Assembly (NCBI GenBank): GCA_029550525.1
Contig: JAKPHF010000078.1
Span: 186,001-250,000, forward strand
From: Planctomycetota bacterium
Lineage (GTDB): Bacteria > Planctomycetota > Phycisphaerae > UBA1845 > PWPN01
Direction of reading: 5' to 3'
Length of the DNA: 64,000 nucleotides
In this document: one piece after another, positions 24,827 to 34,100 of the stretch
How positions within the stretch are numbered: the stretch's first letter is position 1
Layout of the letters: every line of letters starts with the position of its first letter
Translations under genes and position numbers: made by a program
Notes under the pieces: generated by a model
Told to the model about the DNA's origin: nothing
Seen by the model: only the letters and a program-made list of their open reading frames with translations
Databases searched by the model: none

Positions 24827-26230
24827 ATGGCAGTAGCGGCGAGACCCCCGGCAGCGGGCAACCCGACCAGTCTGAAGGTGGCCCTCGTGGTGTTCGTGGT
24901 GCTGACGGTGGCGTCGTTGGGGTTCGCCATCTATCTGTTCACGGGCCAGGAAGCGCTGGTCCAGCGGGCCGACGCCGCCGCCAAGCAACAACAAAGCGCC
25001 GAGCAACAGCTGCAGGAAACGCAGGCGGCGTTGGAAAGTGTGGCCGCCGCCGTGTTCGGCAGCCGTACCAGCGATCCGGTTGAGATCAAGGCCAAGCTGG
25101 ACGCGATGAGGGCCGCCGTGTTCGGCAAAGACACCCGCCAGGGCGACGAACTCCAGGAGTTGCTCAGCCAGGCCAAGCTCAGGCGCGAGGATCCCTTGCA
25201 GACCACGCTGCAGAGCCTGCACACCGATTGGCTGGCCAAGAGCCGGGCTCTCGCCGAGCGGGAGGCCGAGTGCAAGCAGCTCAAACAGAATGCCGAGGCG
25301 TTGACCGCCGAGGTCAAGACGGTCCAGGATCAGTTCACCGCCGAAGCGGAGAAGATCCGGGCTCAGATCGCCGATCTCGAGCAACAGGTCGCCGCCAACC
25401 GCCAGGCGTGGGACGAGTCGGTGGCCAAGCTCCGCCAGCAGGGTCAGGCCGAGAGCGAACGGGCCAGCGAACAGCTCGCCGCCGAACGCAAGCAGCGGCA
25501 GGCCCTCGAGCAGCAGCTCGCCCAGAACAAGAGCCGCATCGATGAGCTGGTCTCCACGCTGGCCTCGTTCCGGCCCAGCGCCGACACCACCTCGCTCCTG
25601 CAAATTACCGACGGCCATGTAATCCAGACCGTGCCCGAGCAGGGCATCGTCTACATCAGCCTGGGTGCCCGCGATCACATCAAGCCGGGCATGACGTTCG
25701 CGATCTACTCGCGGATTCGCGGCATCCCGGCCGACGGCAAAGGCAAGGCCACCATCAAGGTCAACAACGTCTTCGACACCACGTCGGAATGCAGCATCAC
25801 CACCTCGAACGTGGGCGACCCCATCGTGGTGGACGATGTCATCGCCAACCCGGTCTACGACCGCAATCGCAAGTTCAACTTCGTGGTGGCCGGCGACTTT
25901 GACCTGGACTTCGACGGGAAGATCGACGATCCGGGCGGCGAGCAGGTTCGCAAGATGATCCAGGACTGGGGCGGCCAGATCCAATCCGAGGTGGACACCC
26001 GCACGGACTTCGTGGTGTTGGGAGCTACGCCAGCCAGCCCGTTTGCCACCCCCGGTTCGGATGACGAGAACGACGCCGCCAGCAAGCAGGCCGAGGCTCG
26101 AAAGGCCTTCCAGGCCGCCCTCCAGGAAGCCAAGTCGCTGGGCATCCCCGTGCTGACGCGAACGCAGTTCCTGCATTTCGTGGGCTTCGGCGTGCCGCGG
26201 AACGCCAAGGATGACCCCCGGCCGATGTGA
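24827..26230 (+). CDS. Membrane-anchored coiled-coil protein with a BRCT-like C-terminal domain
   Basis: A 467-residue protein, no named family. One N-terminal membrane helix (about 18-39, VALVVFVVLTVASLGFAIYL), a very long coiled coil (about 45-245, rich in Ala, Glu and Gln), a small beta domain (about 255-340, VYISLGARDHIKPGMTF) and a C-terminal region (about 345-460) with a BRCT-like alternation: FVVAGDFDLDFDGKID, then VRKMIQDWGGQIQSEVDTRT, DFVVLGA and LGIPVLTRTQFLHFVGF. BRCT domains usually bind phosphopeptides in DNA repair; an envelope-anchored one would be unusual. ATG 24827 has AAAGGAG upstream. It is followed by a heptamer array and a strong terminator. Confidence 0.7.
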   Translation: MAVAARPPAAGNPTSLKVALVVFVVLTVASLGFAIYLFTGQEALVQRADAAAKQQQSAEQQLQETQAALESVAAAVFGSRTSDPVEIKAKLDAMRAAVFGKDTRQGDELQELLSQAKLRREDPLQTTLQSLHTDWLAKSRALAEREAECKQLKQNAEALTAEVKTVQDQFTAEAEKIRAQIADLEQQVAANRQAWDESVAKLRQQGQAESERASEQLAAERKQRQALEQQLAQNKSRIDELVSTLASFRPSADTTSLLQITDGHVIQTVPEQGIVYISLGARDHIKPGMTFAIYSRIRGIPADGKGKATIKVNNVFDTTSECSITTSNVGDPIVVDDVIANPVYDRNRKFNFVVAGDFDLDFDGKIDDPGGEQVRKMIQDWGGQIQSEVDTRTDFVVLGATPASPFATPGSDDENDAASKQAEARKAFQAALQEAKSLGIPVLTRTQFLHFVGFGVPRNAKDDPRPM

Positions 26231-26237
26231 TGAGGAT

Positions 26238-26272
26238 AGCTGTGAGCTTTGAGCTGTGGGCTATGAGCCGGA
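26238..26272. repeat. Heptanucleotide array (AGCTRTG type)
   Basis: AGCTGTG, AGCTTTG, AGCTGTG, GGCTATG, AGCCGGA, then AAAAAACG. It starts eight bases after the stop codon of the coiled-coil gene, as the array after proS does. Confidence 0.85.
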
Positions 26273-26319
26273 AAAAACGGGTTTACCTGTGAGCCAGGCG
26301 TAAGCCGCGAACGACAAAG

Positions 26320-26362
26320 CAAACGACCGCTGGTGAGGATCTCACCGGCGGTCGTTTGTTTT
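26320..26362 (+). terminator. Strong intrinsic terminator
   Basis: CAAACGACCGC then GGTGAG pairs with CTCACC then GCGGTCGTTTG, an 18-bp stem with one wobble and a 3-base loop, followed by TTTT. It is 90 bases after the coiled-coil gene. Confidence 0.9.
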
Positions 26363-26366
26363 AGGG

Positions 26367-26385
26367 GGCGGGCGTCTCGCCCGCC
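26367..26385. repeat. GC palindrome, GGCGGGCG-TCT-CGCCCGCC
   Basis: Perfect 8-bp stem and 3-base loop directly after the terminator. Same element as at 4861, 54139 and 58921. Confidence 0.85.
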
Positions 26386-26721
26386 TTGGCTGGGGATTCG
26401 CTTTCGTTCCTTGAAACCCTGTCCACCTGAGGCGAGCGCTGGCAGTTCGTACAACCGAAGTGGAATTGGCATTCTTCAGACGGGCAAGATGCCCGCGCCC
26501 CGACCTGCAGGACATCCCCCGGCATGTTGGTCGGCGCCGGCCCGCACGTGCACCGGCGAGCATCCCTCAAACTTGCCCACAAAGCCGAATTGATCGGACT
26601 TTTCAATCTTTCACCCATGCGCCGCGGTCCCGGCGCGACATAGCATCAAACGGCAGCACGGCGGGGGAATGGTTCCTGGCAATACCGCCGGACCAACACA
26701 GTGTCCAACAAGGAATCGGCG
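26386..26721. other. Intergenic DNA upstream of the HAD hydrolase
   Basis: 336 bases without a supported gene. A smaller palindrome of the same family (CGGGCA-AGA-TGCCCG, 26481-26495) lies inside. AAGGAATCGGCG just before 26722 is the ribosome-binding site of the next gene. I see no clear promoter. Confidence 0.5.
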
Positions 26722-27360
26722 ATGCAACGGAAGATCACTACGCTGTTTCTGGATGTCGGTAACGTCCTGCTCACCAACGGTTGGGACCGCAAGATGCGCA
26801 AGCAGGCCGCCGAATTGTTCAACCTGGATTACGAGGAAATGAACGAACGCCACCACCTGACGTTCGACGCGTTCGAGCATGGTCGCATGAGTCTGCAGGA
26901 TTACCTCGATCGCGTGGTCTTCTACGAACCGCGAAGCTTCAGCCGCGAGCAGTTCTTGCGTTTCATGTACGCCCAATCCCAGCCCGTTCCGGAGATGATC
27001 CAGTTCGTTCGCGACCTGAAGGCCCGCTACCAGCTCAAGCTGGCCACGGTCAGCAACGAAGGACGCGAGCTCACCGCCTACCGCATGGAGCATTTCGGGT
27101 TCTGCGAGTTCATCGACGTGTTCGTGGCGTCGTCGTTCGTTCACGCTCGCAAACCTGAGCCCGCCATCTACCGGATGGCCCTCGACCTCACGCAAGCCCG
27201 GCCCGAACAGTCGATTTACATCGATGACCGGGCCATGTTCGTGGAAGTGGCCGAGAGCTTCGGGCTCAACGGCATTCTGCATACCGGCTATGACTCGACC
27301 CGCGACGCACTGGCGAGCTACGGATTGGAGCTACCCGCCACGGCCGCGGCGGTCGCGTGA
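26722..27360 (+). CDS. HAD-superfamily hydrolase
   Basis: A 212-residue haloacid-dehalogenase-like protein. Motif I is LFLDVGNVLLTNGW, in which the second Asp of DxD is Gly, the variant found in the DxGNVL subgroup that includes some phosphatases and dehalogenase-like proteins; motif II is TVSNEG, motif III the Lys in RKPEPAIYRMAL, and motif IV YIDDRAMFVEVAESFG. The cap lies at about 20-90. A likely substrate is a small phosphorylated or halogenated metabolite; it cannot be named. ATG 26722 with AAGGAA upstream is preferred to GTG 26701. Confidence 0.85.
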   Translation: MQRKITTLFLDVGNVLLTNGWDRKMRKQAAELFNLDYEEMNERHHLTFDAFEHGRMSLQDYLDRVVFYEPRSFSREQFLRFMYAQSQPVPEMIQFVRDLKARYQLKLATVSNEGRELTAYRMEHFGFCEFIDVFVASSFVHARKPEPAIYRMALDLTQARPEQSIYIDDRAMFVEVAESFGLNGILHTGYDSTRDALASYGLELPATAAAVA

Positions 27361-27384
27361 ACGGACGCCCCGATGTGAACCGGC

Positions 27385-28908
27385 CTATTTGTCGGCACTC
27401 GCGTACGCCCTGGCCTCCTTCTCCACGACCGACGGCGCCGGCTCGGCCGGCCAGACGAGCGTCAGCACCAGACCCGTGAGCACCGTCACCGATGCACCGA
27501 TCAGCGTGTACCACGTCCAGGCGATCGGTGTCCCCAGAATCACGTAGACCATCACGCCGATGCCGGCCAGAAACGCGGGAATCGCGTGGCGAAGCTGGGG
27601 CTTCTTGAACAGCACGCCCAAAAAGAACGTGCCCAACAAACCACCGTACGTGAACGAAGCAATGCTGAGCGCCAGCTCCACCACCGCCTCGGGGCTGTTC
27701 ATGAACACGGTGGCCGACCCGACGAGCAGGAGGCACCAGGTCAACGTGATCACCCGGGAAACGACGACCTCGTTGCCGGCGTGCACGCGTTTGACGTAGG
27801 GCATCACGTAATCGTACATGGTCACCGACGCCAGCGACGAGATGGAGCTGGACAGCGTGGAGATGGCGGCGGCGAGCAAGGCAGCCACGATCAGGCCGCA
27901 CAACCCGGTGGGCATGACCTCGATGATGAACCTCGGGAACACCTTGTCGGACGGCATGGCCGCGCCGCGGTAGAACACGAAGAGCATGGTGCCCAGGAAG
28001 AGGAATAGCGCGAACTGGGCCACGACGATAGCGCCGGTCGTGACCAGAGCCTTGCGGCTGGCGCGAAGCGAGCCGGCGGCCAACAAACGCTGAATGATGA
28101 GCTGGTCGATTCCGTGCGAAGCCATCGACAGGAACGCGCCGCCCAGGATGCTCGCGACCACCGAGTACTTTCGCGAGAAGAACTCCGACCAACTGCCGGC
28201 GAACGCGAGGTCGAACACCTGAAACTTGCCGGCCTCGGCAGCGACGGGGATGGCGGCGGCCAGTCCTCCGTCAAGCCGCGAGGCCACCACGAGCACCGCG
28301 GCCACCGCTCCGACCAGATATATGATCAACTGAACCACGTCCATCCAGATGACCGCGCGCAGGCCCCCAATCGACGTGTAGCTCAACGATACCGCGGCGA
28401 TGATCAGAATCGAACCGATGTAGAACTGTGTCTCGGAGAGCGACTCGGCCACGAATGTCTTCTGCAGGATGAGGGCCAGCGGGATGGCCGTGGCGTACAG
28501 CCGCACGCCGTCGGCGGCCAGGCGGGTCAGCATGAAGATGCCCGACGCCAGGTTCTTCATGGGCGTGCCGAAGCGGTTGGCCAGGAATGTGTACGCCGTT
28601 CCCAACTCGCCGCGGAAGTATGCCGGAAGCAGGATCCAGGCCACGATCACCCGGCCCAGGAAGTAGCCGAACGTGACCTGCAGAAAATTCATGTTGGTCA
28701 GGTAAGCCAGGCCGGGAATGCTGATGAACGTCAGCGTGCTGGTTTCGGCCGCCACGATGGCGAAGCTCACCGCCCACCAGGGCATCCGCCTGCCGCCGAG
28801 AAAGTAATCCTGCGTCGAGGTTTGCTTTCCGGCGATCTTGATGCCGAAAAGGCTGATGCCCACGAGATACACAACCAGGATGGCCAGATCGAGATAGGTG
28901 AATCCCAT
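27385..28908 (-). CDS. Sodium:solute symporter (SSS family)
   Basis: A 507-residue polytopic transporter with about 13 membrane helices. Family hallmarks are the N-terminal YFLGGRRMPWWAVSFAIVAA, the G-I-S start of helix 1, and the SSSISSLASVTMYDYVMPYV stretch, whose serines include the conserved sodium-site positions. SSS proteins carry sugars, amino acids, urea or similar solutes with Na+. The substrate cannot be told from sequence. ATG 28908 is chosen; the longer in-frame start at 28980 adds a Pro/Arg-rich non-conserved leader. It is divergent from tetR across 172 bases that contain a palindrome, so TetR could also affect it (inference). It meets the HAD gene end to end. Confidence 0.9.
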   Translation of the reverse strand: MGFTYLDLAILVVYLVGISLFGIKIAGKQTSTQDYFLGGRRMPWWAVSFAIVAAETSTLTFISIPGLAYLTNMNFLQVTFGYFLGRVIVAWILLPAYFRGELGTAYTFLANRFGTPMKNLASGIFMLTRLAADGVRLYATAIPLALILQKTFVAESLSETQFYIGSILIIAAVSLSYTSIGGLRAVIWMDVVQLIIYLVGAVAAVLVVASRLDGGLAAAIPVAAEAGKFQVFDLAFAGSWSEFFSRKYSVVASILGGAFLSMASHGIDQLIIQRLLAAGSLRASRKALVTTGAIVVAQFALFLFLGTMLFVFYRGAAMPSDKVFPRFIIEVMPTGLCGLIVAALLAAAISTLSSSISSLASVTMYDYVMPYVKRVHAGNEVVVSRVITLTWCLLLVGSATVFMNSPEAVVELALSIASFTYGGLLGTFFLGVLFKKPQLRHAIPAFLAGIGVMVYVILGTPIAWTWYTLIGASVTVLTGLVLTLVWPAEPAPSVVEKEARAYASADK

Positions 28909-29051
28909 TGCAGTTGACCCAAGATGAGGGGCGGCTCGAGGGGGCCGAGGCCTGGGGCCGTCCCTGATTTGTCGTTCCACGCCACGGAACTGTGCGGCAG
29001 CTTAGCCGAGAATCGCGGATTCTTCACGTTCCGCGCTCAGCCAACTTGCCA

Positions 29052-29075
29052 ACTGTACCGTCCGGACGGTACAGT
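29052..29075. promoter_or_regulatory. Perfect 24-bp palindrome, probable TetR operator
   Basis: ACTGTACCGTCC is followed directly by its exact reverse complement (half-site 29052-29063, second half 29064-29075). It ends five bases before the tetR start codon, in the gap between the symporter and tetR. TetR-family operators upstream of RND pumps commonly have this inverted GTAC-rich form (family knowledge). Binding here would block tetR and the pump operon behind it. Confidence 0.85.
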
Positions 29076-29080
29076 AATGA

Positions 29081-29695
29081 ATGGTGGATGTGCCTGCCAC
29101 AACCCGTTCGAGGGCACGAGAAGACGATCTGCTCCCCGTGCGGGATCGCCTGTTGGACGCCGCGGAGCGGTTGGCCGGCCGCAGCGGGCTCCAAAACTTC
29201 ACCTTGGAAGCGGTTGCCAATGAAGCGGGGGTCAGCAAGGGGGGACTGCTCTATCATTTTCCGTCCAAGTCGGCCCTGATCACCGCGATTGTCCAGCGGC
29301 TGGCCGACCGATGCGAGGCTGACCAGCAGGCTGCGTTGGCGGAGGCTCCGAACTGCCCGGGTGCGTTTGCGCGAGCATACGTGGCGGTCCGCACGGACCC
29401 TTTGGACCCGGGCGAACTGCGGGTCCATGCCGCCCTCCTCGCCGCCGCCGGTACCGACCCTCGTTTTTTGGATCCCTTTCGGGAAAAGATGGCGGGATGG
29501 CAGGCCCGGCTGGAGGCCGACGGAATCGAGCCCGAGGTGGCGCTGATCGTCCGGCTGGCCATCGACGGCATGTGCCTGTGCGGGTTGCTGGGCATGCCCC
29601 TGCCGACGGGCGAGTTGCGTTCCCGAGTCATCGAACGGCTCATGGCCATGACTCAGCCGGCCGAGCCGCTAAACAAACAGGAGAACTCACAGTGA
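29081..29695 (+). CDS. TetR-family transcriptional repressor
   Basis: A 204-residue regulator. The N-terminal helix-turn-helix is FTLEAVANEAGVSKGGLLYHF (about 40-60), the canonical TetR form, followed by PSKSALITAIVQRL. The C-terminal ligand domain (about 75-190) resembles the TetR_C group with a DPFREKMAGWQARLEADGIE helix. It is the first gene of tetR-adaptor-pump; its stop overlaps the adaptor GTG. The palindrome just upstream makes autoregulation very likely. The effector is probably a toxic pump substrate (inference). Confidence 0.9.
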   Translation: MVDVPATTRSRAREDDLLPVRDRLLDAAERLAGRSGLQNFTLEAVANEAGVSKGGLLYHFPSKSALITAIVQRLADRCEADQQAALAEAPNCPGAFARAYVAVRTDPLDPGELRVHAALLAAAGTDPRFLDPFREKMAGWQARLEADGIEPEVALIVRLAIDGMCLCGLLGMPLPTGELRSRVIERLMAMTQPAEPLNKQENSQ

Positions 29696-31029
29696 GCGGG
29701 CCAGGAGACCCGATGGTGTGTCGAGAGCGTTTGGCGAGTTTGCGTCGCAGACGGCGGGCCGGGGCATTGCTCGGCCTGACGGCAGTGGCGGCAACCCTGG
29801 CCGGATTGCTCGGATGCGAGAAGGGCGACAGGACCGCGCTGAAAATGCCGGAGCGGCCGCCTGCCGTTGTGACCGTGGCCCCCGCGACGACGCAGGACGT
29901 GCCGGTCTACCTCGATCAGATCGGCCGGACGGTGCCCGTGCAGACCGTCGCCATCGTGCCGCAGGTCGGCGGCAAGCTGGTGGCCACTCACGTGAATCAC
30001 GGCGATTACGTGAGAAAAGGCCAACTGCTGTTCGAGATCGATCCGCGGCCCTTCCAGGCAGCGCTCGACGCTGCCGAGGCATCGCTGGCCCAGAACCTGG
30101 CCGAGCTGGAACTGGCCCGAGCCGAACTGAGTCGTGTGGAAGAGGCACTGCGTTCGTCGGCGGTCAGCCGTCTCGAATATGACCAGAAGAAGAGCGGCGT
30201 GGCCATGGCCGAGGCTCGGGTTGCCGCGGCCAAGGCAGCCATCGAACAGGCCAAGCTGGATCTGGAGTTCAGCCGCATCCACTCGCCCATCGACGGCAAA
30301 GCCGGCGCACGGCTGGTGGACGCGGGCAACGTGGTGCGAGCCAACGATGCCCCCCTGCTGATCATCCAGCAGATGTCGCCCATCTTCGCCGAGTTCACCA
30401 TCACGGAGAACGACCTGGGTGCGGTGCGCAACTTTCTGCGGGCGGGCGGCCTGGATCTGCCCAATGCGAACGAAGCGCAGCTGAAGGCGTTGGTAGACAT
30501 TCCCGCGGATTCAGCTCGCGTGCTCGGCGCGCTCGGTGTGGCGACGGCCACGCAGCCGGCGGACGCGACCGACGACGCGGCCATGACCGTGACACGACCG
30601 GCCGGCCAGTGGACGGGGCCACGCGAAGGAACACTGTCGTTCCTGAACAACCAGATCGAGCGGGAAACGGGGACCGTCAAGATGCGGGTGACGCTGCCCA
30701 ACGAGGACCGGTACTTCTGGCCCGGGCAGTTCGTGAACGTGCGGCTGATCCTCACGCGCAAGGAGCAGGCGGTGCTCGTCCCCGCTACCGCGCAGCAGAT
30801 CGGCCAGCAAGGTCCGTTTGTCTACGTCGTCAATGACCAGAACGTCGCCGAGCTTCGACCAATCAAGCTCGGTCAACGGCAGGGTGACATGGTGGTCGTC
30901 GATGAGGGCGTACGCCCCGGCGAGCAGGTCATCGTCAGCGGCCATCGCATGGTCATCCCCGGCAAACCGGTGATGGTTGCCGACGCCGATCCCGCCTCGA
31001 AATCCCCAGCCCAGATGGCCCGCAAGTGA
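29692..31029 (+). CDS. RND efflux periplasmic adaptor (MFP), lipoprotein
   Basis: Membrane-fusion protein bridging an RND pump and an outer-membrane channel. The 445 residues start at GTG 29692, which overlaps the tetR stop (GTGA) with AGGAG eight bases upstream. A signal peptide ends in lipobox GLLGC (Cys about 42). Family features: first barrel strand VPVYLDQIGRTVPVQTVAIV, lipoyl half-motif GDYVRKGQLLFEIDPRPFQA, a coiled coil (about 125-190, EASLAQNLAELELARAELSR) and the second lipoyl half with SRIHSPIDGKAGARLVDAGN. No outer-membrane factor is encoded nearby. Confidence 0.93.
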   Translation: MSGPGDPMVCRERLASLRRRRRAGALLGLTAVAATLAGLLGCEKGDRTALKMPERPPAVVTVAPATTQDVPVYLDQIGRTVPVQTVAIVPQVGGKLVATHVNHGDYVRKGQLLFEIDPRPFQAALDAAEASLAQNLAELELARAELSRVEEALRSSAVSRLEYDQKKSGVAMAEARVAAAKAAIEQAKLDLEFSRIHSPIDGKAGARLVDAGNVVRANDAPLLIIQQMSPIFAEFTITENDLGAVRNFLRAGGLDLPNANEAQLKALVDIPADSARVLGALGVATATQPADATDDAAMTVTRPAGQWTGPREGTLSFLNNQIERETGTVKMRVTLPNEDRYFWPGQFVNVRLILTRKEQAVLVPATAQQIGQQGPFVYVVNDQNVAELRPIKLGQRQGDMVVVDEGVRPGEQVIVSGHRMVIPGKPVMVADADPASKSPAQMARK

Positions 31030-31115
31030 GGCAAGCGAGGAAACCAAAACGGAATTGTGGTGATGGGCGCTCGCACGTTCGTGCGTTCGCCGTTACTTGA
31101 CCGAGAAGCTCTGCC

Positions 31116-34100
31116 GTGAATCTTTCCGCAACATTCATTCGTCGGCCGGTCATGACCGCGGTCCTCACGATCTCGGCCATCCTCTTCGGCGTCATGGCGT
31201 ATTGGCAACTACCGGTCAACGACCTGCCGGCCGTCGACTATCCCGTGATCCAGGTCTCGGTCTCGTATCCGGGCGCCGATCCGCAAACCGTCGCCTCGAA
31301 CATCGCCACGCCACTCGAGCGGCAGTTCATGCAGATTCCCGGTCTTGAGATGGTGACCAGCCAGAGCGGCCAGGGAAACTGCAGCATGACGTTGCAGTTC
31401 GCGCTGTCCAAGAGCCTCGATGCGGCGGCCACCGATGTGCAGGCGGCCATCACGAGGGCTTCCGGCAACCTGCCGCTCGATTTGCCGTCGCCGCCCACGT
31501 TCACCAAGACCAACCCCAACGATCAGCCCATTATCTACATGGCGCTGACCAGCGACAGCCTCACGCAGGGCCAGGTCTATGACCTGGCCAACACGCAAGT
31601 CAGCCAGCGAATCAGCATCCTGAGCGGCGTGAGCAAGGTCGATATCTACGGCACGAAATCGGCCGTACGGATCAAGGCCGATCCCTCGGCCCTGGCCGCC
31701 CGCGACATGACCATCGATGATCTGGCCGACGCCATCCGCGCGGGAACTACTTACCAGGGCGCCGGCCAGTTCGACGGCCCCGACCGCACGTTCCTCCTGC
31801 AACCCCAGGGCCAGTTGGAGGATGCCGAGGCCTACAACAACCTGATCATCGGAATCCGAAACGGCTCGCCCATCTACCTGCGGGACGTCGCCACCGCCAC
31901 CGACAGCGTGCAGGATGAGCGAACGAACATGCGGTTCTGGCTCCGCGGCCAAGAGGTGCCCAAGGCCACCGTTGTGGTGGCCGTGTTCCGCCAGGCCGGC
32001 TCGAATGCCGTCGAAGTGGTCAAGTCCATCAAGGAACAGATTCCTTCCATCCTGCAGACGCTGCCTGCCTCGGTATCGATTTACCCCATGTACGATCGGT
32101 CGGCGGCCATCGAGGACAACATCCATGACGTGCAGGAGACGTTGTTCATCGCCTTCGCCCTGGTGGTGATCGTCATCTTCCTGTTCCTCGGCCGAGCCAC
32201 CGACACGCTCATCCCAGTGGTCGCCCTGCCGCTGTCGCTGCTCCTGACGTTCATCGTCATGAACCTGCTGGACTACAGCCTGGACAACCTGTCGCTCATG
32301 GCTCTGACGCTGGCCATCGGGTTCCTGGTCGATGATGCGATCGTGTTCCTGGAGAACACCGTTCGCCGCATGGAGCAGTTCAACGAGCGGCCCATCCAGG
32401 CGGCGATCAACAGCGCCAAGGAGATCAGCTTCACGATCTTGTCGATGACGCTGTCGTTGGCGGCGGTGTTCCTGCCGCTGGTGTTCATGGGCGGATTGAT
32501 CGGGCGCATCTTCCGCGAGTTCGCCGTCACCATCTGCGTGGCCATTCTGGCCAGCGGCGTGGTCTCGCTGACGCTGACGCCGCTCATGTGCGCCCGCATG
32601 CTCGGCCAACGCGGCCACGGCACGAAGAAGACGTTCGTCGAACGGGTTATCGGCGGGACGGAAAAGCGGATCCTGCGGGTCTACGGCTGGGCGCTATGGT
32701 TCTTTCTTCGCCACCGGTGGATCTCGGCCTGCGTATGGCTCATCTGCATGGCAGGCACGATTCAACTGCTTCGCGTGATCCCGCGTTCGTTCCTGCCCAC
32801 CGGCGACAGCTCGTTCATCCGCGGCGCGCTCATCGCTCCCGAGGGCACGTCGCCCGAGCAGATGCACCTCATTCAGGAAAAGGCCGAAGCCGCCATCCAG
32901 TCGCATGAAGACGTGACCATGACGTTCACGGTCAGCGGCGTGAGCCGGTTCCTGCCGTCGAATTTCGCGTTCACGCTCGTGTTCCTCAAGCCGCCCGAAG
33001 AGCGTCAGCCTATTGACGTCGTGGTCAACGAGCTGCGTCAGAAAGTCGGCATGGCGCTATCGGGCGTCATCCCTGGCTTCCAGCCCGAACCGGTGCTGCA
33101 GATTTCCACCGGAGCCAGCGCCCGCCAGACCGGCCAATACTCGTACTCCATCTCGGGCATCGATCCCGACGAAGTCTACGAGGTTGCGCAGCGATTGATC
33201 GGCCGGCTCATGCAGGACCAGGGCACGCTGTTCGCCAGTGTCATCCCGGACCTGTATCTCAATACGCCGCAGCTCAAGATCAACATCCTGCGTGATCAGG
33301 CGTCGAGCTACGGCATCTCCGCCCGCCGCATCGAAACGCTCTTGCGAAACGCGTACAGCCAGAACTATGTCTACCTGATCAAGCAGCCCGAGGATCAGTA
33401 CCAGGTCATCCTGGAAGCCAACGACCACGCCCGCATGCGGCCGGAAGATCTCGAACTGCTCTACGTCCGCAGTGACGACGGAAGGAACGTGGTGCCGCTG
33501 TCCGCGGTGGCGACATGGGAAGAGGCGCTCGGCCCGCAGGCGGTGAACCACATCAACCAGTTCACCAGCGTGACGATCAACTTCAACCTCATGCCCGGCG
33601 TCTCCATCGGCGAGGCCGTCAAGCACGTGGAGGACGTGGCCCGCGAGATCGTCCCCAGCCATCTGCGCGGTCAGTTCCAGGGCGAAGCCCTCACCTTCCG
33701 CGAGACCGTCCAGAGCCTGACCGTGCTCATGCTTCTGGCCGTCTTCGTCATGTACGTCATTCTGGCCATCCTGTACGAGAGCTACCTGCATCCGATCACC
33801 GTGCTCTCGACACTGCCCACCGCCATGGTCGGCGGCCTGCTCACGCTCTACCTGTTCGGCGAGCAGGCCTCGCTGTATGCGTTCATCGGCCTGTTCATGC
33901 TCATGGGCATCGTCAAGAAGAACGGCATCATGATCGTGGACTTCGCCATCCAGCGCGTGGCTCAGGGCAAGAGTGCTGAGGACTCCATCCACGAGGCGAG
34001 TATGGACCGCTTCCGCCCCATCATCATGACCACCATGGCCGCGGTCATGGGCGCCTTGCCCATCGCCCTGGGCTGGGGCGCCGACGGGGCCAGCCGACGG

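Noticed and set aside
24356..26176. 606-residue open frame on the minus strand opposite the coiled-coil protein
   Set aside because: Leu/Gly-rich pseudo-sequence without motifs, running through the palindrome array; the plus-strand gene has a ribosome-binding site, coiled coil and terminator.
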